64,000 nucleotides of DNA, from the NCBI GenBank assembly GCA_029851415.1, contig CM056744.1, forward strand, positions 69,186,172 through 69,250,171, written 5' to 3'. Below are positions 35,171 to 45,672 of this stretch, piece after piece. The translations under genes and the position numbers were made by a program. The DNA is from Eretmocerus hayati. Its lineage: Eukaryota > Arthropoda > Insecta > Hymenoptera > Aphelinidae. The notes under the pieces are model-generated. The model worked only from the letters and a program-made list of their open reading frames with translations, ran no database searches and was not told the origin of the DNA. How positions within the stretch are numbered: the stretch's first letter is position 1; every line of letters begins with the position of its first letter.

Positions 35171-35489
35171 GAAAACCCCAAACTGCAATCAGCCACGGAT
35201 TTTCAAGATGCTTAATTGTCCACGATGAATGGTAAATTGTGAATTTCTCTCAAGCAGACTAATGAATATCAGGCGTGATGGTCTGCGAGAAACTGTTGCA
35301 CCAGCAGAGTTTGCCGATGGGCTATAAAGGAGCAGACGACAAAAGTCATACAAGTGTCGTATTTTTCACTCCTTGTTTAGCTTTAGAGGAACTCGCACTT
35401 GATCACTTTTCCATCGCTAAAATCGTCGACAACCATCCTGACAGTCCGTGGCAGACAGCCTGCGGTTTGGAATTATCAGATAAGTATTC
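35171..35489 (+). CDS. Centre of the inverted duplication, possible exon
   Basis: A 73-codon frame at 35275-35496 (starts MVCEKLLHQQSLPMGYKG, later FFTPCLALEELALDHF and DSPWQTACGLEL) occupies the unique centre. The text looks more like protein than the flanks, but no family or splice partner was recognised. Confidence 0.25.
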
Positions 35490-35841
35490 ATTTTGAGGTG
35501 CTTAATAAGACTTTCCTTGTGACATTGTTCTGAACGTGGTCAAAATCAGGTTAACTTTGTGTCAACAGAGCTATTTCAGATCAGTTCAGATTGAATTTTT
35601 TCAATCAACTTGTGGATACAAACATGTGAAATCAGTGTAGAATATGCAGAGTCAGAGTGTGAGTTGAGCACGATACTTTGTTGTCAAATTTTTCCAGGTC
35701 AGTCGCAGGATCTGCTATTGGTTGTGACTTTCCTTGGCTGGCCTTGGCAGTTTACACAGTGCAGCTGCTATTTGACAACACTAATTGGGAAAGTGATGGT
35801 CTCTGAATGTGAGTAAATCATATTCATTACCGTATGTTTAT

Positions 35842-36237
35842 TGAAAAGTCTTATATCCTCCCAGACTCATCATTCCGTCGTTGAAAAACTCAATTTTGTC
35901 AACTTTTTGATTCTCAACTTCCCTCATCCATGGTTAAGACGAGCTATACCAGTCTTATATGGCTGCAATTTGTTCATATTAGTCTCTATTTCATGTAACT
36001 ATTCTTATTTGTCTAAAGAAAAGTCCCACGCCATAGAATAGCCAGCTTATGCAGAGCTATGGATGCATCAATCCACCTGGAGAGGGCCTATTTGCTGGGA
36101 TATTGACCCTGGCCCTCAGGCTGATTCTAGGGAGCGTTGGCAAGTTATAAGAGTGGTTTGTTACATGTTTTGGTATAACAAAACATATCCTAGAGTTCCA
36201 AGAGGATTGGTGATCCGAAGGCCTGGCACCCTCCTTG
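35842..36237 (+). pseudogene. Exon-like open frame in the right arm (mirror copy)
   Basis: Same peptide as in the left arm, on the plus strand, with the same internal stop after KSHAIE. In this copy the frame runs on past the position of the donor (LLVSYILSISIFP), because the GTGAGTATG site is missing. Confidence 0.35.
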
Positions 36238-36599
36238 TCAGTTATATTCTCTCTATTTCGATATTCCCCTGTACCTCTTCTACTCACCTAAACTTCGGGT
36301 CATTTCAGCGACAATTAGCTAGTAAGAAATTGTCAAACCACCAGCATTAGGATGAATTGAAAGAAAGATTTGATTGGAGGAAAGTGGCTCTAGTCTCCAT
36401 CAGTGATGATATGTTGATCGTGACAAATCGGGTCAAAAAATACTCGACATGGTTTTTTTAGATCTCATTCCTTCCAAGAGTTTAAACCATGTCGTATAAA
36501 ATTTGAAGTTTTGATGTACTGGAGATGAATGGTTCTTTTCTAAACCTCATACTCGCCTAGTTTTACTTTTGAAAAAAAAGTTAATGAGGGGGGGGGGAT

Positions 36600-37064
36600 T
36601 TATCACTACAAGAGATTTTATATGTAGATTCTTAGCAGACGTAATCCGATTCTTTAGATTCGAAGCAACTTTTCCAAAAAAATGAAGTCGTGTATACATC
36701 CAATCTGATCCAAACAGACTGCGTTCCCGTATACTGGCCATTGTCTGCTAACCTCTACAATGAGAAAGAAAGAGACAACATGGGCAACGCGTGTGAAAAT
36801 TGCTGACCGTTGAAACATGTTGTTTCTCGCTCTCACTCAAAGATCTATCTTACAGCGTTCAACGGTGGGGATATACGGCGCGATATCTCTTTATATGACA
36901 ACTATATCTGTCTTTCCTCTATTTTATGTACTTAAATATAGTGAGATTGATCATTGATGTGATAAAATGTCCTGATATATAGAATACCTGAATACAACCT
37001 GAAGAGAGATGGAAATAAAACTGATTTGAAAACTACAAGTTACAGATGTCAATAATATATATAA
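36600..37064. other. No gene seen
   Basis: AT-rich sequence between the inverted duplication and the Helitron terminus at 37065. Nothing recognisable. Confidence 0.4.
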
Positions 37065-37101
37065 CTAGCGTGACTGCCTCGCTCGCCAAGCTTGCTCGGC
37101 T
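37065..37101 (-). mobile_element. Helitron 3' terminus (minus strand), copy 1
   Basis: On the minus strand: GCCGAGCAAGCTTGGCGAG, CGAGGCAGTCACG, then CTAG and a host T. A GC-rich palindromic segment about 10 nt before CTAG, followed by T, is the Helitron 3' signature. The wording matches the terminus at 43531-43565 almost base for base, so the two are one family. The element body lies to the right; its 5' TC end was not found. Confidence 0.75.
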
Positions 37102-37801
37102 TTTGTCAATCATTAAATCACAGAAATGTAATTTAATGATTGACAAATACTACTTTAAAGAGTCGCACAAACACCATCTTACGGGGCTCGCAGTTGCGGG
37201 TTGCAAAAACCTCTATTACCAGATTTTCATATAGTAAAACATAGGACAAGTTGTTCGCGAGCTCGGTCGTTCCACAGTGCATAAAGACTCTTTGGATCTG
37301 TAAGGTTGCCAGAACTAACCCGCGAGGTTTGAAAATGCCCAACCTAACAATGAGTGCAAGAAAGACGACACGACTTCCATGTCTCTCTCTTACACATTGA
37401 GAGGGTACCCACACCATCTGCCATGGAAAGGCAGCCTGAGATGTCAACGTTTGTTCCAATAACTAATATTCAATAGGAATATTTATGTTTTTTTAAAAGA
37501 AATTCTTGATTTCAAAATAATCACGAAATTTCAGGATTTTATATTATTTTCAATGTTATTCACTTTGTTTCTTTATCTCAATAAATTCTTTATACGAATA
37601 ACATTTATTACTCAGTTATGGATGGTTGAATTTCGAATTTTACCGCGGTTTGAAAAATAGAGTCCCTAGGAGTCTAACATCATCTAAACCGACTGGAAAC
37701 AAAATCAAGTCAGTGAAATGAGGTTAGGTATATGATTATTGAAAACAAGTCACAAGATCCGGGTGGTTGAAAGTGCTATTACAACGAAATCATCATGAAC
37801 A

Positions 37802-38186
37802 ATGGATCATCCCCAAGAAAAGATTCTCATCACTACCTCTGATTCCACTACAGATATTACTTCCGATGATAAGACTCGTAGTGGTGAATTGTTTCTTCAA
37901 TTTGCTAATATCTATGCCATACTCTATACCATATCATAATTTGGATCGACATTGTAGATAAAAATGAGACCAAAAATGTAAGCTATGACTCTCCTAACAA
38001 GGCCTCAAATGATTTGGCAGATGTTTACAAATTGGCCATTAAAGACTCTCTTTTAAGTAAGTATACAGTGTAAATTAAAAGTTTTCTTAGGAAGTAATAT
38101 AAATATATTTGATTCCAGAGCTGCACCTTGCTTTTATAAGAACGTATCATCAACGTTTCTTAGGGAACCCATATAATTACTCATGA
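37802..38186 (+). CDS. Three-exon small gene, 82 aa, unknown
   Basis: ATG at 37802. Exons 37802-37883, 37958-38056 and 38119-38186 (TGA). Introns are 74 and 62 nt with canonical GT..AG, and phase is kept at both joins. The product begins MDHPQEKILITTSDSTTDI, is Ser/Thr/Asp-rich, and then reads NDLADVYKLAIKDSLLK. A further possible exon after the acceptor at about 38233 reads LEGKIDQNAIKIS, stop, LIQKVDLLVKLHAIEDEENE, which looks like a coiled coil. This suggests that the true last exon differs or is decayed. No family is recognised. Confidence 0.4.
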
Positions 38187-38566
38187 TTATTTGTTTTTTA
38201 CATATTTTGGATAATTAAGGCCAATTTTTCAGACTTGGAGGGTAAAATTGATCAAAATGCAATCAAGATATCATAACTAATTCAGAAAGTGGATTTGCTG
38301 GTGAAATTGCATGCGATAGAGGATGAAGAAAATGAATAGCAGTTATGAACTAGTATCCATAGAGATACAAATATAATCCTTCTAACATTTGGAGAGTCTA
38401 TCATAACATAGGGGGATTATGAAGTTCGAGTTGCCGAGCACTCTCAAATTTCTGTTACAGTTTTGTAGTACCTAGATCAAGAAGAGCTCAGAATAACACT
38501 GTCTAATGGGTTTTTATATTGGAGTTATGAGCAAAAATATTAGCATTGCTTCATATCTGTATCATG

Positions 38567-39060
38567 CTAGATATATAAAGATATAATGTTTGACATAGGC
38601 TTGTATGAGCAATGCAAATATGATTGAATGTATTCCTGGATAAGAGGCCCATTGGACAGAGTTACTCTAGATTCTTCATATTCTAGATAGTACCAAACTG
38701 TAGAAAGTTCTTGAAGGTAATTAGCATACCAAACACAATAGTCCATCCTTGTGAGAGACAATATGGTGCGCACTCGCATCTCATTAGAATCGTTACTATT
38801 GATGACACATTGATACATATAAAACATTATTAAACGTTACTGCATTTGAGTTGGCTCATTAAACTGTTTCATTTCAATTTGTCTTTATTTTTTGATTAGA
38901 TAGTATACATAATATGACTATTTAATACATACCTTCAGCTATAAGACTGATAAATTCCAAATCAGATTCATTTCCGTCTTCATTCAGGTTGTACTCAGGT
39001 ACGGGCGGTAAGCGAGCAGTCAGAGATTCCATACCATGGCGTAAAAATAACATGTTATTC
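38567..39060 (-). pseudogene. Minus-strand gene remnant, unknown
   Basis: An upstream exon at about 39054-38936 reads MLFLRHGMESLTARLPPVPE, NLNEDGNESDLEFISLIAE, with a GTATGTATT donor. A downstream stretch (38827-38567) reads NEMRVRTILSLTRMDYCVW and ANYLQELSTVWYYLEYEESR. The join could not be made in frame, so it is decayed or has another exon. It starts about 220 bp from, and diverges from, the intact gene at 39284. Confidence 0.4.
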
Positions 39061-39283
39061 AATTTCAAAGATATAAGTGTTTTCGATAATAATAATTATA
39101 GGAAAATTTATTGACATTTCATATGTTCAATCGTTAGGTTCAATGAGCATTGTGATTGAGACATTCAAGACGCCTGAAAAGGTTTAAATCAGGTTTATTT
39201 AAGTTGTATATCTCGTCAATGGCCGCTCAATAATAAGTGGCTGTAGTGACTCACTATTGATTAGAGAATCTATCTTAGTTATC

Positions 39284-40065
39284 ATGGAGGCAGGATACCT
39301 CAATAGAATAAAGTACGCCATGGAAATTTCATCTTGGTCCGATGTCGCATTTCTTCGACATCATGACATGATCCGTGATGAATATTTTCTTAACATCATG
39401 GCGAATAAACATAAAGTATCTGTTCAGAAGTTATCTGATATCCTTCTACTTGGATTTAGCTTCATTGCTGATGGCATGGTTCTGAATCGATATATTCATT
39501 CTAATACCCCGTTATATCAAAGGCACGATATCATGAGAATGAGAGATTCTAATGGCTCTTATGCGGAATTTTATGAGCAGTTTCGTTTCATCAAGAAAAA
39601 TTTACAACAGCATATCTGGTTTCGAAATAGGTTATCGACGTAAGTTGATCATTACATATGAATTATTGCAAATTTGACATAATATTTCTATTTGGATATT
39701 TTTTTCAGATTGTCAATGGAAGTTGTTATTACATCACTGACAAATGTTTTGCCTGTACGTAGTCCTGAGTATCTTGTGACATTCAAATTTCATTTCACAT
39801 CAGAAAATAAGAGGTATCGTGGGAAGTGTCTAAGTCCTATTAGGTACTCTGATTACGCGAAGTTGAAGGTAAATATGCAATAACTTGATTATAACCCTTA
39901 CAGAGCCAAAGTTATTAATATTTGGAAATTTTACAGATAGGAGCAGAATATGAGTTTGAATATATCTTCATGGCTCCATGTGAGAATCTCATTCGTGGTT
40001 ATGAATCACTTTGTATTTGGATTGATGAGTTTACACGGATTACTGAAATCGTTAACTTGGATTGA
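39284..40065 (+). CDS. Intact three-exon gene, 214 aa, unknown function
   Basis: Exons 39284-39639, 39709-39868 and 39937-40065. Introns of 69 and 68 nt have GTAAGT/TTTCAG and GTAAAT/TTACAG borders. Both joins keep the frame (RNRLST then LSMEVV; YAKLK then IGAEYE) and there is no stop before the TGA at 40063. ATG at 39284 is the best start (MEAGYLNRIKYAMEISSW). The first half is helical-looking (DEYFLNIMANKHKVSVQ, FYEQFRFIKKNLQQHIWF). The second half alternates strand-like segments (EYLVTFKFHFTSENKRYRG, GAEYEFEYIF) and ends ITEIVNLD, which could be a small beta-barrel, but no family is recognised. It is the only multi-exon ORF of this size in the window free of lesions. Confidence 0.55.
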
Positions 40066-40303
40066 AGATTTGAGACTGGTAATGATGGTGAATGTAATTG
40101 TAAATACCTATATTACATCTTATTCACTTCTATTCATTTCATAGTATAGTAAAAGAGTATATATTATGCAAATATTTCACGTTTATTTATATAGATGTAT
40201 AAGTGGATTGTGAAAATGCAAGTAATTTATTTTAGTCTAAGTGTTTATGAAAATGGAACAAGCATAGGCATGTACTTATAAGATCATAATTTCATTTGAT
40301 ATA

Positions 40304-40341
40304 CTAGTGTTATTGCCTACCTCGCTAACGCTCGTCCGGCT
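40304..40341 (-). mobile_element. Helitron 3' terminus (minus strand), copy 2
   Basis: Minus strand: GCCGGACGAGCGTTAGCGAG, GTAGGCAATAACA, then CTAG and a host T. It is a diverged relative of the termini at 37065 and 43565. With copy 1 it brackets the gene cluster at 37.8-40.1 kb. Confidence 0.65.
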
Positions 40342-40559
40342 TGGAAATGTATTTGATATGGTATGAGCCCCTGAAATGCTTTTGTAGTTCAACAATGTAA
40401 CGTTGAGATTTCATAATACAGTGGATTCGGAAAAAATAATTTCCTTGATGTAACCTAGTAACTATAATTGAGAACTATTGAGTTGGTGTAATGTTGCGCA
40501 TAGTGAGGTTCCTGAACCTCCAGTAAGTATCTGGAAATTTTGCCCAGTTAGCCAGTCTC

Positions 40560-42045
40560 ATAGCGACGGCCTCAGACCCAATACCAGCCCCTGCCTCAGC
40601 CATGCCCTATCCACGGCCCTAGCCTCAGTCTTAGCCACAGCCTCAGTCTCAGCCTCAGCACCAACCTTAGCCCAAGATCCAGCTCAAGCCCCAGCCCAGC
40701 TTCAGCTAGGGCCTCGGTCCCAGCGTCAGTCTCAGGCTTATCCACTGCCCCAGTCTTAGCCTCAGCCCCAGCCCAATCTCGCCCCTAGTCACAGCCACAG
40801 CCTTCAAACTCAGCCTCCGCGTTAGCTCCAACCTCAGCCTCGGCGACGCTCCAGCTTAGCCTCAGCCCCAACATTGGCCCCAGCCCCAACATTGGCCCCA
40901 GCCCCAGCCTAAGCCTTAGCTTCGGCCTCAGCCCCAGACGTAGCCCCAGCCTCAGCTCCAGCTCCAGCCCGAGCCACAGCTCCAGCCATGCCCCATCCAC
41001 GGCTCCAGCCTCAGTCCCAGTCACAACTTCCGCTTCGGCCCGGCCCCAGCCCCACCCTCAGCCCAAGACTCAGCTCCTGCCTCAGCCCAGCCTCGCCCTA
41101 AGCCACAGACCTTGCCTCATGCCAAGCCACAGGCCCAGCCTTAGCCCCAGCCACAGCCCCGCCTCATCCCAAGCTACAGCTCCAGCCTCATCTCTAGCCA
41201 CAGGACCAGCTTCAGCCTCAGCCATAGCGCCAGTCCTAGCCACAGCCCAGCCTCAGTCCCAGCCACAGCCCAGCTTTAATCCCAGCCTCCGCCCCAGCAT
41301 CAGTCTCAGGCTTAGCCACTGCCCCAGTCTGCAACAGCCCCAGCCTCGGTCCACCCCCAGCCACGGTCCAACCCCAGCCCAGTCTTAGCTCCAGCCTCCG
41401 CCCTAGCGTCAGTCTTAGGCTTAGCCACTCCCCCAGTCTTAGCCCCAGCCTCAGCCCCAGCCCCATATCACTCTTAGTCACAGTCACAGCTTCAGCCTCA
41501 GCCTCAGCGTTAGCTCCAACCTCAGCCTCGCGGCTACCCTCCAGCTTAGCCTCAGCCCCAACATCGGCCCCAGCCTCAGCCTAAGCCTTAGGGTGTGGCT
41601 ACATGTGTCGTTTGAGGTGATTCTGAGACAGCGGGCAGCGCCTTCAGTGGTAATTAAGCCGTTTTCGCCATGTAATTTGAAGCAAACACCACCGCAGCCT
41701 CTGATGGAGGTGCTGTCCCACTGTCTCAGAATCGCCTCAAACGACTGCATGTAGCCGCTGCCTTAGCTTCGGCCTCAGTCCTAGCCTCAGCCCCAGCTCC
41801 AGCCCGAGCCACAGTCTCAGCCTTAGCTCCAGCCTCAGACCCAGCCTCAGCCTTAGCCCCAACTCAAGCCACAGACCCAGCCTCGGCCCAGCCTCAGCCG
41901 CCCCACCCGTAGCCCCAGACCCAACCTCGACCCCAGCTTCAGCCTCTGCTCCAGCCTTAGTCCCAGCATCAGCTCAGCCACAGACCCAGCCTCAGCTCCA
42001 CCTGTAGCTCCAGACCCAGCCTCGACCCCAGCCACAGCCTATCGA
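40560..42045. repeat. Degenerate hexanucleotide minisatellite (CAGCCC/CAGCCT)n, 1.5 kb
   Basis: Almost entirely built from CAGCCC, CAGCCT, CAGTCC and CAGCTC hexamers. All frames on both strands tend to be open and give Pro-Ala-Ser or Leu-Gly-Leu-Arg runs, which are not genes. A 168-bp inverted-repeat element is inserted at 41592-41759. Confidence 0.95.
41592..41759. mobile_element. 168-bp MITE inserted in the hexanucleotide repeat
   Basis: The non-repetitive insert is bounded by GGCTACATGTGTCGTTTGAG and its complement, and arms continue through TGATTCTGAGACAGCGGG. GCCTTAG directly borders both sides (41585-41591 and 41760-41766) and is read as a 7-bp target duplication, though the repetitive target makes this less certain. 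Confidence 0.75.
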
Positions 42046-42135
42046 TCCAGAAGGAAAGTTTTGACTGATTGGATCTTAGAACAACTGATCGAACCATCAA
42101 ATCAACTGCCCAATCCGTACGAATAAGTCAAAAGC

Positions 42136-42280
42136 CATCACCAGCAACACCAACACGGACCCACCGATCCGCCGACCCTCTAACCCAACGACCCACCAAA
42201 AGCACCTGCGGCGCCGCCACGATACAAGGCATCCGGACAGATAAAATTAATATACGTTGGAAATATAATAAGGTCATTAC
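42136..42280 (+). repeat. Short (ACCC)-type repeat plus dispersed block, copy 2
   Basis: CACGGACCCACCGATCCGCC and related text, then GCGCCGCCACGATACAAGGC, then ATCCGGACAGATAAAATTAA. Same order as the longer copy at 43018-43215. Confidence 0.6.
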
Positions 42281-42393
42281 CTTAGCATCAGACCTAGACC
42301 GAATTAGGCTCCCTTAGAGTGAATTAAACCAAACAAGAACATACCAGATTGAACTACACCGGATTGGACCGACCTACACTATCCTAAACCTAC

Positions 42394-42785
42394 GTGATTT
42401 TTGCAAAAATCATCAACGGAAAAAATAGAAACTATACGATATTCATTCCAAGAATCAATGTCAAATCCTCAAAGAATGAAATCTCGTTCTCTATGGTATG
42501 TCGAAAATTCCCTTTCAGAATCGGATTTGCAATTACTATGAATAAGTCTCAAGGACAATCATTTGAAAGCGTTGGGATATATTTGCCGGCACCAGTATTT
42601 GCACATGGCAATTATACGTTGCTCTATCAAGAGTCACATTAAAAAAAAATTTGAAAATTGTTATGAAAAATAGTGCTGAGAAGAGCAAAGAACAAATACT
42701 TTCAGAAAATCCATCTAAAACGCCTTCCGCAGGAACTCAGGTTTATACCACGAATGTTGTATATCCAGAAATATTTTGTGATTAA
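42394..42785 (+). pseudogene. Helitron helicase C-terminus (PIF1-like), one frameshift
   Basis: The first frame reads YTIFIPRINVKSSKNEISF, then RKFPFRIGFAITMNKSQGQS and FESVGIYLPAPVFAHG. This is the last helicase motifs of PIF1-like Helitron proteins. One missing base after HG shifts the frame, and the text resumes as QLYVALSRVTLK, then TNVVYPEIFCD and TAA at 42783, the natural end of the protein. The upstream boundary is abrupt, and everything before IFAKIING is gone. Orientation and distance fit the Helitron 3' end 780 bp downstream at 43565. Confidence 0.88.
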
Positions 42786-43017
42786 CACAGAATTTTGTAT
42801 AGCTCTTAAATCAATTCAAGTCGAATCTCTTAGTTTCTATCATCTCTCAACATGTGTAGTGATGAATTTGAGGTTTTATGTATTCTCCACAGCATCACAA
42901 CAATTTATGATTTCTACTAACAATCGGGAATCAATCTGCTCGTGAAACGTGTACATAATGTAATCAATAAAGAAATCAGAATTGTAACTCAATATAGTGT
43001 GCTGAATTATTTTATAC

Positions 43018-43215
43018 CAACACGGACCCCCCCCCCATCGGACCCACTGACCCACCGGACCCACCGACTCACTGGACCACCGACCCACTAACCCACCGAC
43101 CCACCAGACCCACTAACCCACCGACCCACCAACAGCACCAACGACGCCACCACGATACGAGGCATCCGGACGGATAAAATTGGACAGGCGCTTAATTAAT
43201 TTAATTATTATAGTG
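43018..43215 (+). repeat. (GACCCACC)n tract plus dispersed block, copy 3
   Basis: Repeats of ACCCACCGACCC with variants (43020-43140), then CACGATACGAGGCATCCGGA and CGGATAAAATTGG, then an AT-rich TTAATTAATTTAATTATTAT stretch. This is the best preserved of the three copies and lies inside the Helitron ending at 43565. Confidence 0.75.
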
Positions 43216-43299
43216 AAATAATTTCTTATATATTACTTATTGTTGCTGTTGTTTTTTAAGATAAAAGTTGAAAATTTATAAATTTACAGTGTTATGAGT

Positions 43300-43420
43300 T
43301 CTCTCCACTATTCGAAGAGCGATGGTGGCTTCTCTAGCGATCAAATCGGGCGATTGAAAATAAAAAATTTAAAAATAAAGGGTAGGAAATTAATAATAGC
43401 GCCTCTGCAGATTATTTTTC
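43300..43420 (+). repeat. Partial copy of the 19809 MITE family
   Basis: GAGCGATGGTGGCTTCTC and AGCGATCAAATCGG match the left arm of the palindrome at 19809-20213, with a comparable distance to a CCTCTGCAGATTAT-like segment. Only one arm is present. Confidence 0.5.
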
Positions 43421-43530
43421 CGGTGATATAAGAAAAATTTCATTCAAGTTTTTCCTCACAGTCAGTCTGAGCGATGTTATGGAGAAAATATTGATATCTT
43501 ATATGTTCGAATGAGATTTTATGCATTATG

Positions 43531-43565
43531 GCCGAGCGAGCTCGCGAGCGAGGCAGTTCTGCTAG
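43531..43565 (+). mobile_element. Helitron 3' terminus (plus strand)
   Basis: GCCGAGCGAGCTCGCGAGCG, AGGCAGTTCTG, then CTAG (43562-43565) and host T (43566). The perfect palindrome GCGAGCTCGC lies in the segment. The text after the terminus (TATCTCTGATAT...) matches the repeat at 55830, supporting the boundary. Confidence 0.85.
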
Positions 43566-43745
43566 TATCTCTGATATCTAAGGCAACTCACAATTTGAGT
43601 GTCGCAACTTGGAGGATTCCAATCAAGAATTCAAATACATGAAATGAGATGAGATATGAAAAATTGTGGACTCTACGCTGATGATGGTGCGTTTCACCTT
43701 TCCTCGACAGATCCGACTCTTCAGAGGGACTGACGGGATCTCTTA
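43566..43745 (+). repeat. Dispersed repeat, copy 1 (interrupted by the Helitron)
   Basis: Shares ATCTCTGATATYTAA, TTTGAGTGTCGCAACTTGGA and GGTGCGTTTCACCTTTSCTC with 55826-56003. The match begins right after the Helitron CTAG. Confidence 0.75.
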
Positions 43746-45039
43746 GGTTAGTTCCCGATGACACTCAGCCCATGGCGTGATAACAACAAGGTCTGTGACA
43801 CTGTAGCCTCAAAACTCGTCGTCTTTCACGCAGACATGGCCCTGTCTCCACTTGAGACCTTCCACTCAGGGTCTTTAATCTCTTTGTTGAGATTTTCTAA
43901 GTCTCCACTCGCCTTCCATACGTAATTTGGTTCGAGCCACGGTGATCCAAGCGTGCATAGCTTGGCTTGCGGACAGTGTTGTCCATCATCCTATATCTCG
44001 GAGATATGAGGTTGTTCTGTCAAAGTGCGAAAACCAGGATCACTTGTCGATGTCGAGAAAGTGCAGTATAACCAATCCCTTCAGACGTTTAGTCTCGTGA
44101 TGGATAATTGAATCAAAAATGGAGACCCATTTTGATTGGAATGAATTCAAGGTTTCAGTCTTCATTCCAACTGCAATATCATTGTGACATCGATCTGGAT
44201 CCACGTATTTGCCTGTCAATGAACGTTTCTCTGGAACTTTTCAACTTCGACGGAAAAATTAACAGAAAAAAAACTCAACGCACATCTGTAACTTTCTGCT
44301 CACATGTTGGTGTGGTATTCGGGGTTGCAAATCGACCGTTGTGACTCATATAAGGTTGTCGGCATCGCCAATATGACCTCAAAACTTCCATGCTTGATGA
44401 ATCTCTTCGACAGCGTTTGTTGCATTTATCACAGAGGTGAACGATTCCATGTACATTCAATCTTGTCATGGGGGATAGAGAGAAGGGAAAAGAGTTGGAG
44501 ATATCATCTTCGATAATTACTACATGCACTGAATTATAACTCAGTAATTGGTGGACATAAATTTCAATAGGAATACAATGACCTCATTATTCAACGAAAA
44601 CTTGAACAAGAGAATATTAAATCCATTCAAAACTAAGCTTTGAGCATACACATCAACTTGAAATTTATTTGTATCATAGAGGAGCACTTCACCAAAAAAA
44701 TCAAATCCACGAAATCTTCAGTTGTTCTTTTATGCGAACACGTTTCTTGGATTCAATTGTTCCTTCCTTCTTCATCCTTCTCTTCGTCACGTACCACACC
44801 TCTTTGATGTCATCGCATCTCTCCACTCTTTCTTTGGGGCCTTTGGCCACTTCAAGATTATTAGCTTTCTTCAATATTTTCTCGGCGGGGCCATTATAAT
44901 AGGGACCTCAAGATTGATAGATCTCTCTAATTTCCTCTTGGAGCCACGAGGAACTTCAAGATTGATAGAGATATGACTCGACTTCAATGCATAATGACTA
45001 CATGGTGGATTATTTTCATACTGATCGAAGATGAGAAGT
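43746..45039. other. Stretch without a supported gene
   Basis: The open frames at 44108-44529 and 44669-44976 have no motif or splice structure. AAGATTGATAGA occurs twice near 44910 and 44957, next to GGGACCTC and GAGGAACTTC text. Confidence 0.4.
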
Positions 45040-45672
45040 TTAAACACAACTCATTCTTTTGAAGATCTCGAAATAAGCTGGTGTATTTTTGTCGTATTTG
45101 AAACCGGCTCGAACCGAATCGGACGTAATTTGTCCATTTCTAATATCATCTTCTGTTACTGCGAAGTTGTGGATTTTCGAGTCCGGGTTTGAAGACACTG
45201 TATCGATGACGTCTTGGACTGTCATGATATCTCTCCCGAACCCGACTGCTCTGTCGCATTGATTTCCCACTGTATCACCGACGCAATCAGCGGAGCTCTT
45301 ACCGTGTCCAGCAGTTGGAAAGTTCCACGATGCATTACGTAGCTTGAGTTCGTCACAATGGAGCTGAAAAAGAGAGAAAGTATCCTTGTCATCGTATTGT
45401 GTAGACGGTCCATCACTTTGTATATGAATTCTCTTGAAATCTGGCAGAACAGCTTCGATGAGGGGAAAAATGGGCTGTAAATGCGCCCATACAGCTGATG
45501 CGTCGTGGTGCAAGGTCTCCAAAATCGCACAAGAATAAACACTTTTGATCTCATTAGTTTCGCGATCTCTATATAAGAGGACTCCTGTATGCAGAGAAAT
45601 CTGTTTTTTTGATGCGCCGAAGTGGGCGCTCTGGATTTCTTTGTCATATTTACAATAATAGTTCTGTCCGAA

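Larger units (their letters stand above)
34001..36599. repeat. Large inverted duplication, arms of about 1.1 kb around a 0.3-kb centre
   Basis: The left arm (34001-about 35170) is repeated in reverse complement from about 35490 to 36599 with very few differences, starting from the C-rich run at 34005 and ending at the G-rich run at 36588. The left arm has about 55 extra bases (about 34350-34405) absent from the right arm. Both arms carry the same exon-like open frames. The centre (35171-35489) is unique. Near identity and symmetrical homopolymer ends suggest either a recent fold-back element or an assembly or template-switch artefact. Confidence 0.85.

Noticed and set aside
40478..42035. Pro/Ala/Ser-rich and Leu/Gly/Arg-rich ORFs
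   Set aside because: Produced by the degenerate CAGCCC/CAGCCT hexamer array; no start context, splice site or non-repetitive domain.
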